This document shows, one piece after another, positions 24,322 through 31,821 of a DNA stretch of 64,000 nucleotides (positions are counted from its first letter, which is position 1; every line of letters begins with the position of its first letter). Source of the stretch: Curtobacterium sp. MMLR14_010 (lineage in GTDB: Bacteria; Actinomycetota; Actinomycetes; Actinomycetales; Microbacteriaceae). The translations under genes were made by a program, and so were the position numbers. The stretch is taken from the NCBI RefSeq assembly GCF_001865015.1, contig NZ_MJGV01000057.1, forward strand, positions 190,809-254,808. Reading direction: 5' to 3'. The notes beneath the pieces were generated by a model. It saw nothing but the letters and a program-made list of their open reading frames with translations, did not search any database and had not been told where the DNA came from.

Positions 24322-24549
24322 TCAGCGTCCCGGGTGCTCCGCGGCGTGGCCGTCGGGGTCGCCCGGGCGGACGGCAGCGCTGTCCGCGACGTCGATGCGC
24401 ACGGTGCCGTCGTCGAGCTCGTCGACCTCGACCCGGGGCGCCTCGTCCTGGGCGTCCGACCCGGACATCCGGCGCAGGGTGTCGTGTCGCCGCTCGTCGA
24501 AGGTCATGTCGACGCCGTCGTCGAGGTGGTCGCGGTCCGCTTCGCTCAT
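24322..24549 (-). CDS. small acidic protein at the end of the sugar-import operon
   Basis: A 75-residue, Asp/Glu/Arg-rich protein (MSEADRDHLDDGVDMTFDERRHD) with a VEVDELDDGTVRIDVAD strand-like segment and no hydrophobic helix. Unrecognised. The ATG overlaps the stop of the acyltransferase-domain gene (ATGA), so it is coupled to it; a TACCGT box seven bases ahead could also give a leaderless transcript. Confidence 0.6.
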   Translation of the reverse strand: MSEADRDHLDDGVDMTFDERRHDTLRRMSGSDAQDEAPRVEVDELDDGTVRIDVADSAAVRPGDPDGHAAEHPGR

Positions 24550-25319
24550 GCCGAGGACGGTACCCCGACGGGCGCGGTGCCGGTGCGTTCCGTCCAGTGC
24601 CCGCCGGCGGCCCACCGCTCGTGCACGGCGGTCTGCACGCGGCCGCGCGGGACGGTGCCGCGCGCCGCGTCGAGGTCGGTGCCGAACACGAACTTCGCCG
24701 CGCTGTGGTCGCCCTCGTCCTCGTCGTGCGGACCGGGCGGGAGCAGGTCGAAGCGTTCCGCGAACCGGACCAGGTTCGCCTCGGGTCCGAGCGCGGTCGC
24801 GAGCCCCGGGTCGAGGGTCCAGGACCGGCAGCTCCACACCCTCGCCTCGTGATCGGGTGCCAGGCGGCGGAGCACGTCCGGTGCGGCGGCGAACGACCGC
24901 GCGCAGGCAGCGGGGTCGAGCGGCCCGGTCTCGGGGACGTGGACGCCCCACGCGGGGGTCCCGTCGGGCAGGTGGGTGCCGACCTCGAACTGGAGGCGCC
25001 CCACGGCCACCACGCGTCCGGTCACGATGGCGCAGAACCAGTCCCACCCGGTGCCCCGGATGCCGTACCGGTCGCGTTTCCGCGCCACGTCCGCGATGCT
25101 CGCGTCCGCCTGCGCCGCCGTCAGTCCGTGGGCGACGAGCCAGTCGTGGGTCGTCGGCAGGACCGCGAGCACGGCGGCGAACGCGAGCTCGTCCTGCTCG
25201 GGCTCCGGCACGTGCGCGACGCTGTCGGCGAGCGCCCGCGCGGTCTCGGTGGGGCCCTGGGCAGAACCGACGACGGACGCGAGGAGCGCGACGGAGGTGG
25301 GGAGGGCCTCCCGGCTCAC
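24546..25319 (-). CDS. acyltransferase-domain protein linked to sugar ABC operon
   Basis: A 257-residue soluble protein. The C-terminal half (GWDWFCAIVTGRVVAVGRLQFEV, WGVHVPETGPLDPAACARSFA) fits the two-part acyltransferase-like proteins of actinobacteria: a helical N-terminal domain plus a GNAT-like domain. Substrate unknown. The GTG start overlaps the permease stop as GTGA, tying it to the importer. A role in acylating or deacylating an imported sugar, or in sensing acyl-CoA, is speculation. Confidence 0.6.
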   Translation of the reverse strand: MSREALPTSVALLASVVGSAQGPTETARALADSVAHVPEPEQDELAFAAVLAVLPTTHDWLVAHGLTAAQADASIADVARKRDRYGIRGTGWDWFCAIVTGRVVAVGRLQFEVGTHLPDGTPAWGVHVPETGPLDPAACARSFAAAPDVLRRLAPDHEARVWSCRSWTLDPGLATALGPEANLVRFAERFDLLPPGPHDEDEGDHSAAKFVFGTDLDAARGTVPRGRVQTAVHERWAAGGHWTERTGTAPVGVPSSA

Positions 25320-26224
25320 TTCAGGCCGGACGAGGCGAGCCCGTCGATCACGCGACGCTGGAGCACGATGAACATGATCAGCACCGGGGCCATGGCCATC
25401 AGGCTGGCGGCCATCAGCACCGGGTAGTTGACGGTCCGGTCGCTGGACAGCGTGGCGAGCCCGGCGGCCAGGGGCATCGACTCGGCGCGGGTCGAGACCA
25501 CGAGGGGCCAGAGCAGCTCGTTCCAGGACCACAGCACGGTGGTGATCGCGAGGACGCTCATCGACGGCCGCGCCAGGGGCAGCATGATCCGCCAGAACGT
25601 CTGGAACGGGTTCGCGCCGTCCATGCGGGCGGCTTCCTCGAGCTCGGCCGGCATGTTCAGGAACGCCGTCCGCATCAGGAAGGTGCCGAACGCGCTGAAC
25701 AGGCCAGGAGCGACGATGCCGGCGAGGGTGTCGAGCCAGCCGAGGCCCTGCACGATCTGGTACTGCGAGATCAGGTACACCTGCGACGGCACCAGCAGGA
25801 TCGACAGCACGATCCCGAGGATCAGCCCGCGGCCGCGGAACCGCATGCGGGCGAAGGCGTACCCGGCGAAGGTGCAGAGGATGATCTGGACGACGGTGCG
25901 GATCAGCGTGACCCAGACGCTCGTCGCGAGCTGGCTGAGGAACGGCAGCCGCTCGAACACCTGCGCGAAGTTCTGCCACTGCAGCTGCCCCGGCCAGAAC
26001 ACCGGCGTCGGCGAGGTCACCTGCGCGTTGGTGGACAGCGCCATGATGATCTGCCAGATGAACGGGAACGCCATGACGAACCCGCCGACGCCGAGCACGA
26101 CGTGGATCCACCAGTGGCTGCCCTGCCGCCGACGGGGGCCGGAGCGGGCGCGGGTCCGGGTGCGGCTGGACGCCTTCGTGGCGACGGCGGCCTTGGTGCC
26201 GGTGGCGGCGATGATGCCGGTCAT
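25316..26224 (-). CDS. carbohydrate ABC transporter permease (MalG type)
   Basis: A 302-residue CUT1-family inner-membrane permease. A basic N-terminus precedes six helices. The EAA loop that docks the ATPase is EEAARMDGANPFQTFWRIMLPLA, cited here as positions about 190-212. The ATG overlaps the preceding permease stop (ATGA). No ATPase is encoded nearby, so a shared MsiK-type ATPase probably energises the system. Confidence 0.93.
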   Translation of the reverse strand: MTGIIAATGTKAAVATKASSRTRTRARSGPRRRQGSHWWIHVVLGVGGFVMAFPFIWQIIMALSTNAQVTSPTPVFWPGQLQWQNFAQVFERLPFLSQLATSVWVTLIRTVVQIILCTFAGYAFARMRFRGRGLILGIVLSILLVPSQVYLISQYQIVQGLGWLDTLAGIVAPGLFSAFGTFLMRTAFLNMPAELEEAARMDGANPFQTFWRIMLPLARPSMSVLAITTVLWSWNELLWPLVVSTRAESMPLAAGLATLSSDRTVNYPVLMAASLMAMAPVLIMFIVLQRRVIDGLASSGLK

Positions 26225-27171
26225 GACTGGACCCACTTCTTCTGGACGCGGAACTGGATGACCGTGATGATGCCGATCAGCAGGAAGATGACCATCGCGA
26301 TCGCGGCCGCGAAGCCCTTGTCACCGTCGACGAACCCGGAGTTGTAGAAGTAGAAGACGAGGGACATCGTCTTCGGGATCACCGGGTTCAGCGGGCCGAG
26401 GATCGCGTAGAGCAGGTCGAACAGCTGGAAGCTCGAGATCGTCGTGACGATGAGCACGAAGAAGATGCTCGGGCTGAGGAGCGGCACCGTCACCGAGTGG
26501 AACTGGCGCCAGCGGCTGGCTCCGTCGAGCTCGGCCGCTTCGTACAGCTCCGGCGGGATGTCCTTGAGCCCGGCGCCGAGGATGATCATCGAGAAGCCGA
26601 GCGACGACCACAGCCCGACCAGGGAGACCGCGACGAGCGCGAAGCCCGGGGTGGAGATCCAGTACGGGCCCTGGATGCCGAACAGGCCGAGGAACGAGTT
26701 CACGATGCCGAAGTCGCCGTTGAACATGATGCGCCAGACCAGGGCGATCGCGGCCGGCATCGCCACGTAGGGCAGGAAGAAGAGCACGCGGTAGAACTGG
26801 GCGAAGCGCAGGCCCGGCGTGTTCAGCAGGCTCGCGAGCCACACCGCGATCGGGATGCCGAGCAGGACGATCACCGTGTAGACGACCGTGTTCAACAGTG
26901 ACTGGTAGAGCTGCGGGTCGGTGACCAGGCGGACGTAGTTCGCGATGCCGGTGAAGCTCGACCCGCCGAACACCCCCCAGCTGGTGAACGAGTAGTAGAA
27001 CGTCTGGATGATCGGCCAGATGAAGAAGGTGCCGACGCCGATGAGCAGCGGCAGCACGAACAGCCACGGCCAGAAGCCGTCGGTGCGCGGCGCTCCGGCG
27101 TCGCGGGGTGCTCTCGTCGTCGGGGGCGGGGATGCCTGTACGGCTCCGCGTCGCTGGGTGTTGGTCGTCAT
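26221..27171 (-). CDS. carbohydrate ABC transporter permease (MalF type)
   Basis: A 316-residue CUT1 permease, first of the pair. After a Pro/Arg-rich cytosolic N-terminus, the first helix is WPWLFVLPLLIGVGTFFIW, and the EAA loop is YEAAELDGASRWRQFHSVTVP near residue 230. It forms the heterodimeric channel with the downstream MalG-type protein. A hairpin separates it from the binding-protein gene. Confidence 0.93.
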   Translation of the reverse strand: MTTNTQRRGAVQASPPPTTRAPRDAGAPRTDGFWPWLFVLPLLIGVGTFFIWPIIQTFYYSFTSWGVFGGSSFTGIANYVRLVTDPQLYQSLLNTVVYTVIVLLGIPIAVWLASLLNTPGLRFAQFYRVLFFLPYVAMPAAIALVWRIMFNGDFGIVNSFLGLFGIQGPYWISTPGFALVAVSLVGLWSSLGFSMIILGAGLKDIPPELYEAAELDGASRWRQFHSVTVPLLSPSIFFVLIVTTISSFQLFDLLYAILGPLNPVIPKTMSLVFYFYNSGFVDGDKGFAAAIAMVIFLLIGIITVIQFRVQKKWVQS

Positions 27172-27273
27172 CGGGTCGCTCCTCGGCCAGGGCGGTCGGA
27201 TCGGGTGCTGGTGGGACGTCCCGCACGAGCGGGACGTGGCCCGCGAGCGGGTCGGTGGAGGTGGGACACGGGA

Positions 27274-27312
27274 CGGTCGACCGGCCGGGGATCAGGCCCG
27301 GCCGGTCGACCG
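27274..27312 (-). terminator. intra-operon hairpin between binding protein and permeases
   Basis: Sixteen-base perfect arms (CGGTCGACCGGCCGGG and complement) around a seven-base loop begin seven bases after the binding-protein stop. There is no U-tract. Such structures commonly reduce read-through and stabilise the upstream mRNA, giving more binding protein than permease. Confidence 0.72.
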
Positions 27313-27318
27313 GGGCCG

Positions 27319-28629
27319 TCACTCCTTGGCGAGTGCCGCGTCCATCTTGGTGGCCAGTTCCTTCGCGACCTCGTCGACCGGCTTCGAACCGTCGAAGGCG
27401 CTCGGGAGCAGGTTCGTCTCGAGGGTGTTCCACGCGGCGGTGTTCTTCGACACCGGCAGCGGCTTGGCGTACTTGACCGCGTCGAGGAACACCTGGAGGT
27501 CGGCGTCCGGCATGGTCTTCGTGAAGGCGTCCTGCGTCCCCGTGTAGGCGGGGATGATCGCGCCCATGTCGCCCTGCTGCTGCTGGGCGGGCTTCGAGGC
27601 CATGTAGGCCTGCAGCGCCTGCGCCGCGGCCTTGTTCTTCGAGGCCTCGGCGACGACGTTCGAGACGCCGTGGATGACCGTTGCCTGCTCCTTGCCCTTG
27701 GGCAGCGGGTAGGCGACGACGTCCTTCTCGATGTCCGTGCCGATCAGTGCCGAGCGGAACCAGCTGCCGCCCTGGTACATCGCGACCTTGCCGGACGTGA
27801 ACCACTGGTCGGCGGTGGTGTCGGTCAGCTGCTGCATCGTGGGCGATGCGCCGGACTTGATGAGGTCGGCCCAGTAGGCGAGGCCCTCCTCGGTCGCCTT
27901 CGAGTCGTACTCCGACTGCTTGCCGTCGATGACGGACCCGCCGGCCTGGAAGATCGTGTCGTAGTACGTGGTCTGGCCGTCCATGCCCGCAGCGGCCCCG
28001 TAGGCGCCCTGGCTCTTCAGCTTCGCGGAGAGCTCGGCACCGGTCTTCTGGAAGTCGTCCCAGGTCCAGTCCTTCGACGGCATCGCGACGCCGGCCTGCT
28101 CGAACAGCGACTTGTTCATCCAGACGCCGATGGTGTCGAAGTCCTTCGGCACGCCGTACTGCTTGCCGTCGTACGTGTAGAGCTTGTTGAGCGCCGACGA
28201 GTAGTTCTCCGGGTCGATCGCCCCGGACTTGACCTCGTCGGTGATCGGCGCGAGCTTGCCGTTGCCTGCGTACAGCTGGAAGTTCGGGCCGTTCATCCAG
28301 AACAGGTCGGGCAGCGTGTTGCTCGAGCCCTGCGTCTGCAGCTTCGTGAAGTAGCTGGCGTACGGCGTGACGTCGACGTTGACCTTGATGTCCGGGTACT
28401 TCTCGTTGAAGCCCTTGATGTTGGCCTTGATCGCCTTCACCTGGTTCTGGTCCCAGACGGCGTACGTCAGGTTCGCCTTGGTGTCCTTCGCGACCTCGCC
28501 GGAGCCACCGGCGCCGCCGGAGGACGAGGTGCTGCAGCCGGCGAGCAGCGCGACGGCGCTGACGGCGGCGGCGAGACCGAGCAGGGCGCGGCGTCGGCCG
28601 CGGCCCGGACGGGCGGTGGGAGCGGTCAT
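27319..28629 (-). CDS. sugar ABC transporter substrate-binding lipoprotein
   Basis: A 436-residue extracytoplasmic binding protein. The basic N-terminus, hydrophobic core and lipobox LLAGC put the lipidated Cys at residue 32. A family 1 fold follows (GFNEKYPDIKVNVDVTPYASYFTKLQT, MYQGGSWFRSALIG). The ATG overlaps the upstream oxidoreductase stop. Together with the amino-sugar operon next door, an amino sugar or its glycoside is the likely ligand. Confidence 0.93.
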   Translation of the reverse strand: MTAPTARPGRGRRRALLGLAAAVSAVALLAGCSTSSSGGAGGSGEVAKDTKANLTYAVWDQNQVKAIKANIKGFNEKYPDIKVNVDVTPYASYFTKLQTQGSSNTLPDLFWMNGPNFQLYAGNGKLAPITDEVKSGAIDPENYSSALNKLYTYDGKQYGVPKDFDTIGVWMNKSLFEQAGVAMPSKDWTWDDFQKTGAELSAKLKSQGAYGAAAGMDGQTTYYDTIFQAGGSVIDGKQSEYDSKATEEGLAYWADLIKSGASPTMQQLTDTTADQWFTSGKVAMYQGGSWFRSALIGTDIEKDVVAYPLPKGKEQATVIHGVSNVVAEASKNKAAAQALQAYMASKPAQQQQGDMGAIIPAYTGTQDAFTKTMPDADLQVFLDAVKYAKPLPVSKNTAAWNTLETNLLPSAFDGSKPVDEVAKELATKMDAALAKE

Positions 28630-29837
28630 CGGGTGGTCCTTTCGGGAACGGAGGTGGTCGCGAAGTGCCGGAGGGTCGCCTCGGGCAGCGTGGGGACGTC
28701 GATCGGCTCGGAGCCGTTGCGGAGCGAGCGGGTGGCGAGGGCTCCGGCGGCGACCGCTGCCCGTGCCGCGATGGGCGACAGGGAGGTCGGCTCGCCGAAG
28801 GCGACGGAGCGCAGGAACTCGGTCATGGTGAGCAGGTCGGCGTCGCTGTGGCCGTCCTCGACCCCGTCGATCGGGTACTCGACGTCGCCCTGGACGTCCC
28901 AGTTCCGCCGGTGGTTCCAGACCTTGACCACGCCGCCGCCGGTGTCGCCGATGTTCTCGAGACGCCCGTGCGTCCCGATCACCGTGTAGTTCCGCCAGTA
29001 GTCCGGCGTGAAGTGGCACTGCTCGTAGCTGGCCTGCACGCCGTTGTCGAGCGTCATCATCACCATCGAGACGTCCTCGACGTCGACGACGGGGTTGAGC
29101 CCGGTCTGCTCGGCCGGCGGCCAGTTGTCGAACGAGAACCAGTCGGTCATCAGCTCGTCGCTGCGGTCGCGGCGGTCGGTCACGTCGCCGTAGACCGACA
29201 GCGAGCCCATGCCGACGACGCGGCTCGTGTACCCGCCGGCGAGGGCGTGGATCACGTCGAGGTCGTGGCTGGCCTTCTGCAGCAGCAGCGAGTTGACCTT
29301 GGTGCGGTCGGCGTGCCAGTCCTTGAAGTAGTAGTCGCCGCCGTTGCCGACGAAGTGGCGGACCCAGACGGCCTTGACCTCGCCGATCTCGCCGCGTTCG
29401 ATGACCTGGCGCATCAGGCGCACCACGGCGGCGTGCCGGAAGTTGTGCCCGACGTAGAGCGGGGTGCCGGTCTCGGCGGCCGTGTTGAGCACCGCGTCGG
29501 CGTCCTCGACCGTGATGGCGAGGGGCTTCTCGAGGTAGACGGCGATGCCCGCGCGCAGCAGGTCGGTCGCGATCTCGGCGTGGGTCCAGTCCGGCGTGGT
29601 GACGATCGCAGCGTCGACGAGTCCGGCCAGGGCCCGGTGGTCCTCGACCACCTGTGCCTCGGGGTACTCGGCGTGCCCGCGTTCCCGACCCGCCGCGGTG
29701 ACGTCCACGACGGCGGTGACCCGGGCCTCCAGGTCGGAGGCGGACGCGACCGCGTCGGCGACGTGACGGGCGATGTACGACCGCTGACCCATCCCGATCA
29801 CCGCGACGCGGAGGCCTTCGTTCGTGTTGACGGTCAT
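28626..29837 (-). CDS. Gfo/Idh/MocA-family oxidoreductase
   Basis: A 403-residue NAD(P)-dependent enzyme. The Rossmann motif VIGMGQRSYIARHV lies near residue 15, and the catalytic EKPLA motif is present (YLEKPLAITVEDAD). The C-terminal sheet domain contains KASHDLDVIHALAGG, with the family His/Asp. This fold also includes GH109 glycosidases that use NAD to cleave alpha-N-acetylgalactosamine. Position as first gene of an amino-sugar importer makes sugar oxidation, epimerisation or such hydrolysis plausible. GGGAGCG precedes ATG. Confidence 0.9.
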   Translation of the reverse strand: MTVNTNEGLRVAVIGMGQRSYIARHVADAVASASDLEARVTAVVDVTAAGRERGHAEYPEAQVVEDHRALAGLVDAAIVTTPDWTHAEIATDLLRAGIAVYLEKPLAITVEDADAVLNTAAETGTPLYVGHNFRHAAVVRLMRQVIERGEIGEVKAVWVRHFVGNGGDYYFKDWHADRTKVNSLLLQKASHDLDVIHALAGGYTSRVVGMGSLSVYGDVTDRRDRSDELMTDWFSFDNWPPAEQTGLNPVVDVEDVSMVMMTLDNGVQASYEQCHFTPDYWRNYTVIGTHGRLENIGDTGGGVVKVWNHRRNWDVQGDVEYPIDGVEDGHSDADLLTMTEFLRSVAFGEPTSLSPIAARAAVAAGALATRSLRNGSEPIDVPTLPEATLRHFATTSVPERTTR

Positions 29838-29897
29838 CTCGCTCCCTTGCGTGATTGTGACGGCAATGATGCCAAATCGATCATGGATGCACAATAT

Positions 29898-29925
29898 GCG
29901 ATCACAGATCGCTCACGGAAGCGAG
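29898..29925 (-). promoter_or_regulatory. importer promoter region with GCGATC-TGT-GATCGC palindrome and CTCGCTTC box
   Basis: The 181-base gap before the oxidoreductase is AT-richer than its surroundings. On the minus strand it holds CTCGCTTC (29918-29925), then a perfect palindrome GCGATC-TGT-GATCGC (29898-29912) next to a CATATT box. CTCGCTTC followed by GAGC recurs in the divergent promoter of the catabolic operon, so both are probably controlled by the DeoR-type regulator between them. Confidence 0.45.
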
Positions 29926-29999
29926 ATGCAAGGGTTTTACACACCGGTAACGTCCGCAGGGCGCCAGCGGGCGCCAGAGGCCGCCAGGACGGGCCAGGG

Positions 30000-30015
30000 C
30001 GAGCCGGGAGGCTCG
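30000..30015 (-). terminator. short hairpin after the DeoR-type regulator
   Basis: Arms CGAGCC and GGCTCG with a GGGA loop start three bases past the regulator stop. It contains the GGAGGCTC core shared by other terminators in the window. Confidence 0.5.
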
Positions 30016-30018
30016 GGA

Positions 30019-30807
30019 TCAGTCCGCGACGACGAGCTCCACCCCGGCAGCGGCCAGGTCGGACGCGAACGACGGCGGGACCGGCTGGTCCGTCACGAGG
30101 ACGTCGATGCGGTCCAGCGGGCAGATCCGCGCGAACGTGGAGCGCTCGACCTTGGTGGAGTCGGCCACGACGATCACGCGCCGCCCGACGGAGGCGAAGT
30201 GCCGGCTCACCTCGGCCTCGCCCTCGTGCATGGTGGTGGCGCCGTACTGCCCGGTCAGGCCGTCGACGCCGAGGACGACCACGTCGAGCGCGAACTCGTC
30301 GAGGGTGTCGCGCACCAGCGGTCCGATGAGCTCGTAGGACTGACGTCGCGCCACGCCCCCGGTGACCACGATCTTGACGTTCGCGCGGACGGACAGCTCG
30401 TACCCGATGTTCAGCGCGTTCGTGACGATCGTGATGCCGTACTCGCCGTCGGAGCGGATGAAGCGCTCGCTCTTGCCGAGCTCGCGTGCCACCTCGGTCG
30501 TGGTCGTGCCGCCGTTGAGCCCGACCGTGTCGCCGGGGGCCACGAGCGCTGCCGTCGCGCGGGCGATGGCGGTCTTCGCCTCGGCCTGGCGGGCGATCTT
30601 GTACTGCAGCGGCAGCTCGTACCCGGCACCGAGCGCAGCGGCCCCGCCGTGGGTGCGCGTGACGAGGCGCTGGTCGGCGAGCGTGGCGAGGTCGCGGCGG
30701 GCGGTCGCGGCCGAGATGCCGAGCACGTCGCCGATCTCGGAGATCGACACGTTGCCCCGGTTGCTCACGAGTTCGAGCAGGGCGTTGAGCCGCTGTTGCG
30801 GAGTCAT
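30019..30807 (-). CDS. DeoR/AgaR-type transcriptional regulator of amino-sugar use
   Basis: A 262-residue DeoR-family repressor. HTH residues about 5-57 include ISEIGDVLGISAATARRDLATL. The C-terminal sensor domain resembles phosphosugar isomerases (GLNGGTTTTEVARELG, TIVTNALNIGYEL, VVTGGVARRQSYELIGP). Such proteins sense a phosphorylated sugar. It lies between the importer operon on its own strand and the divergent catabolic operon. The ATG at 30807 follows TAGGAT by seven bases; an ATG nine bases earlier overlaps that box. Confidence 0.88.
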   Translation of the reverse strand: MTPQQRLNALLELVSNRGNVSISEIGDVLGISAATARRDLATLADQRLVTRTHGGAAALGAGYELPLQYKIARQAEAKTAIARATAALVAPGDTVGLNGGTTTTEVARELGKSERFIRSDGEYGITIVTNALNIGYELSVRANVKIVVTGGVARRQSYELIGPLVRDTLDEFALDVVVLGVDGLTGQYGATTMHEGEAEVSRHFASVGRRVIVVADSTKVERSTFARICPLDRIDVLVTDQPVPPSFASDLAAAGVELVVAD

Positions 30808-30864
30808 GGGGGCCATCCTACGGGCGGTGGAACCACCGGCTCTGATCGGAAATGACGTTTTGCC

Positions 30865-30894
30865 CTCGCTTCGAGCACGATCGCTCGCTATGCT
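30865..30894 (+). promoter_or_regulatory. promoter of the amino-sugar catabolic operon
   Basis: TCGCTT (30866-30871) and TATGCT (30889-30894) are 17 bases apart. The spacer holds CGAGC-N6-GCTCG (a five-base inverted repeat), and the -35 overlaps a CTCGCTTC box that also occurs at the importer promoter. GATCGGAA appears twice nearby. The arrangement fits repression by the adjacent DeoR-type protein. Confidence 0.5.
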
Positions 30895-30942
30895 CCCAAC
30901 CACGTCGATCACCTCGGATCGACCCCGGATCGGAAGGCACCC

Positions 30943-31821
30943 ATGACCGACACCTTCGTGAGCGAAGAGCTCGCGTCGCAGCCGGAGACGTGGCGCGCTG
31001 CTGCGGCCCTGCTGCCCTCGTTCGTCGACTCCCTCCCCCAGCCCGGCGAGCGCGTGGCCGTCGTCGGCTGCGGCACCAGCTGGTTCATCGCCATGAGCTA
31101 CGCCGTCGCCCGTGAGCAGGCCGGACTCGGCGTCACCGACGCCTTCGCCGGCTCGGAGTACCCGACCGGTCGCGACTACGACCGCGTCGTCACCATCAGC
31201 CGTTCGGGCACGACGACGGAGATCGTCTCGCTGCTCGCAGCACTGCCGACCCAGCGCACCGTGCTCATCACCGCCGTCGCCGACAGCCCCGCTGCCGCCG
31301 AGGCCGACGACGTCGTCGCGCTGCCGTTCGCCGACGAGCGCAGCGTCGTGCAGACCCGCTTCGCCACCACGACGCTCGCACTGCTGCGCGCGTCGATCGG
31401 CGACGACGTCGACGCCCTCGCCGCCCAGGCGGAGACGGCACTCACGCTGCCGATCGACGACCTGCTCGACGCCGAGCAGGTGTCCTTCGTCGGCCGTGGT
31501 GCCGCCGTGGGCCTGACGTTCGAGGCCGCGCTGAAGACGCGCGAGGCCGCACAGTTCTGGGCCGAGTCGTACCCGGCGATGGACTACCGCCACGGGCCGA
31601 TCGCCATCGCGCAGCCGGGCCGTCTGGTCTGGTCGCTCGGCGAGTCGCCCGAGGGCCTCGAGGACGAGGTCGCCGCCACCGGCGCCCGCTTCGTCCGGCA
31701 CGAGCTCGACCCGATCGCCGGGCTCGTCGTCGTGCACCGCTTCGCCGTCGCCCTGGCCGAGCGCCGCGGTCTCGACCCGGACCACCCGCGGTCGCTGACC
31801 CGTTCGGTCATCCTCACCTGA
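30943..31821 (+). CDS. SIS-domain phosphosugar isomerase/deaminase, AgaS-like
   Basis: A 292-residue protein with two SIS halves of GlmS/AgaS type: VVGCGTSWFIAMSYAVA, TISRSGTTTEIV, EAALKTREAAQFWAESYPAMDYRHGP. AgaS converts galactosamine-6-phosphate to tagatose-6-phosphate plus ammonia. In this operon, with a tagatose-type kinase and aldolase, that is the likely step, though glucosamine-6-phosphate deamination is possible. First gene; GGAAGG precedes the ATG. The stop shares one base with the ROK gene start. Confidence 0.85.
   Translation: MTDTFVSEELASQPETWRAAAALLPSFVDSLPQPGERVAVVGCGTSWFIAMSYAVAREQAGLGVTDAFAGSEYPTGRDYDRVVTISRSGTTTEIVSLLAALPTQRTVLITAVADSPAAAEADDVVALPFADERSVVQTRFATTTLALLRASIGDDVDALAAQAETALTLPIDDLLDAEQVSFVGRGAAVGLTFEAALKTREAAQFWAESYPAMDYRHGPIAIAQPGRLVWSLGESPEGLEDEVAATGARFVRHELDPIAGLVVVHRFAVALAERRGLDPDHPRSLTRSVILT

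Noticed and set aside
22191..25427. A very long plus-strand frame across the polymerase and phosphatase genes
   Set aside because: Antisense to three well-supported genes and of shadow composition.
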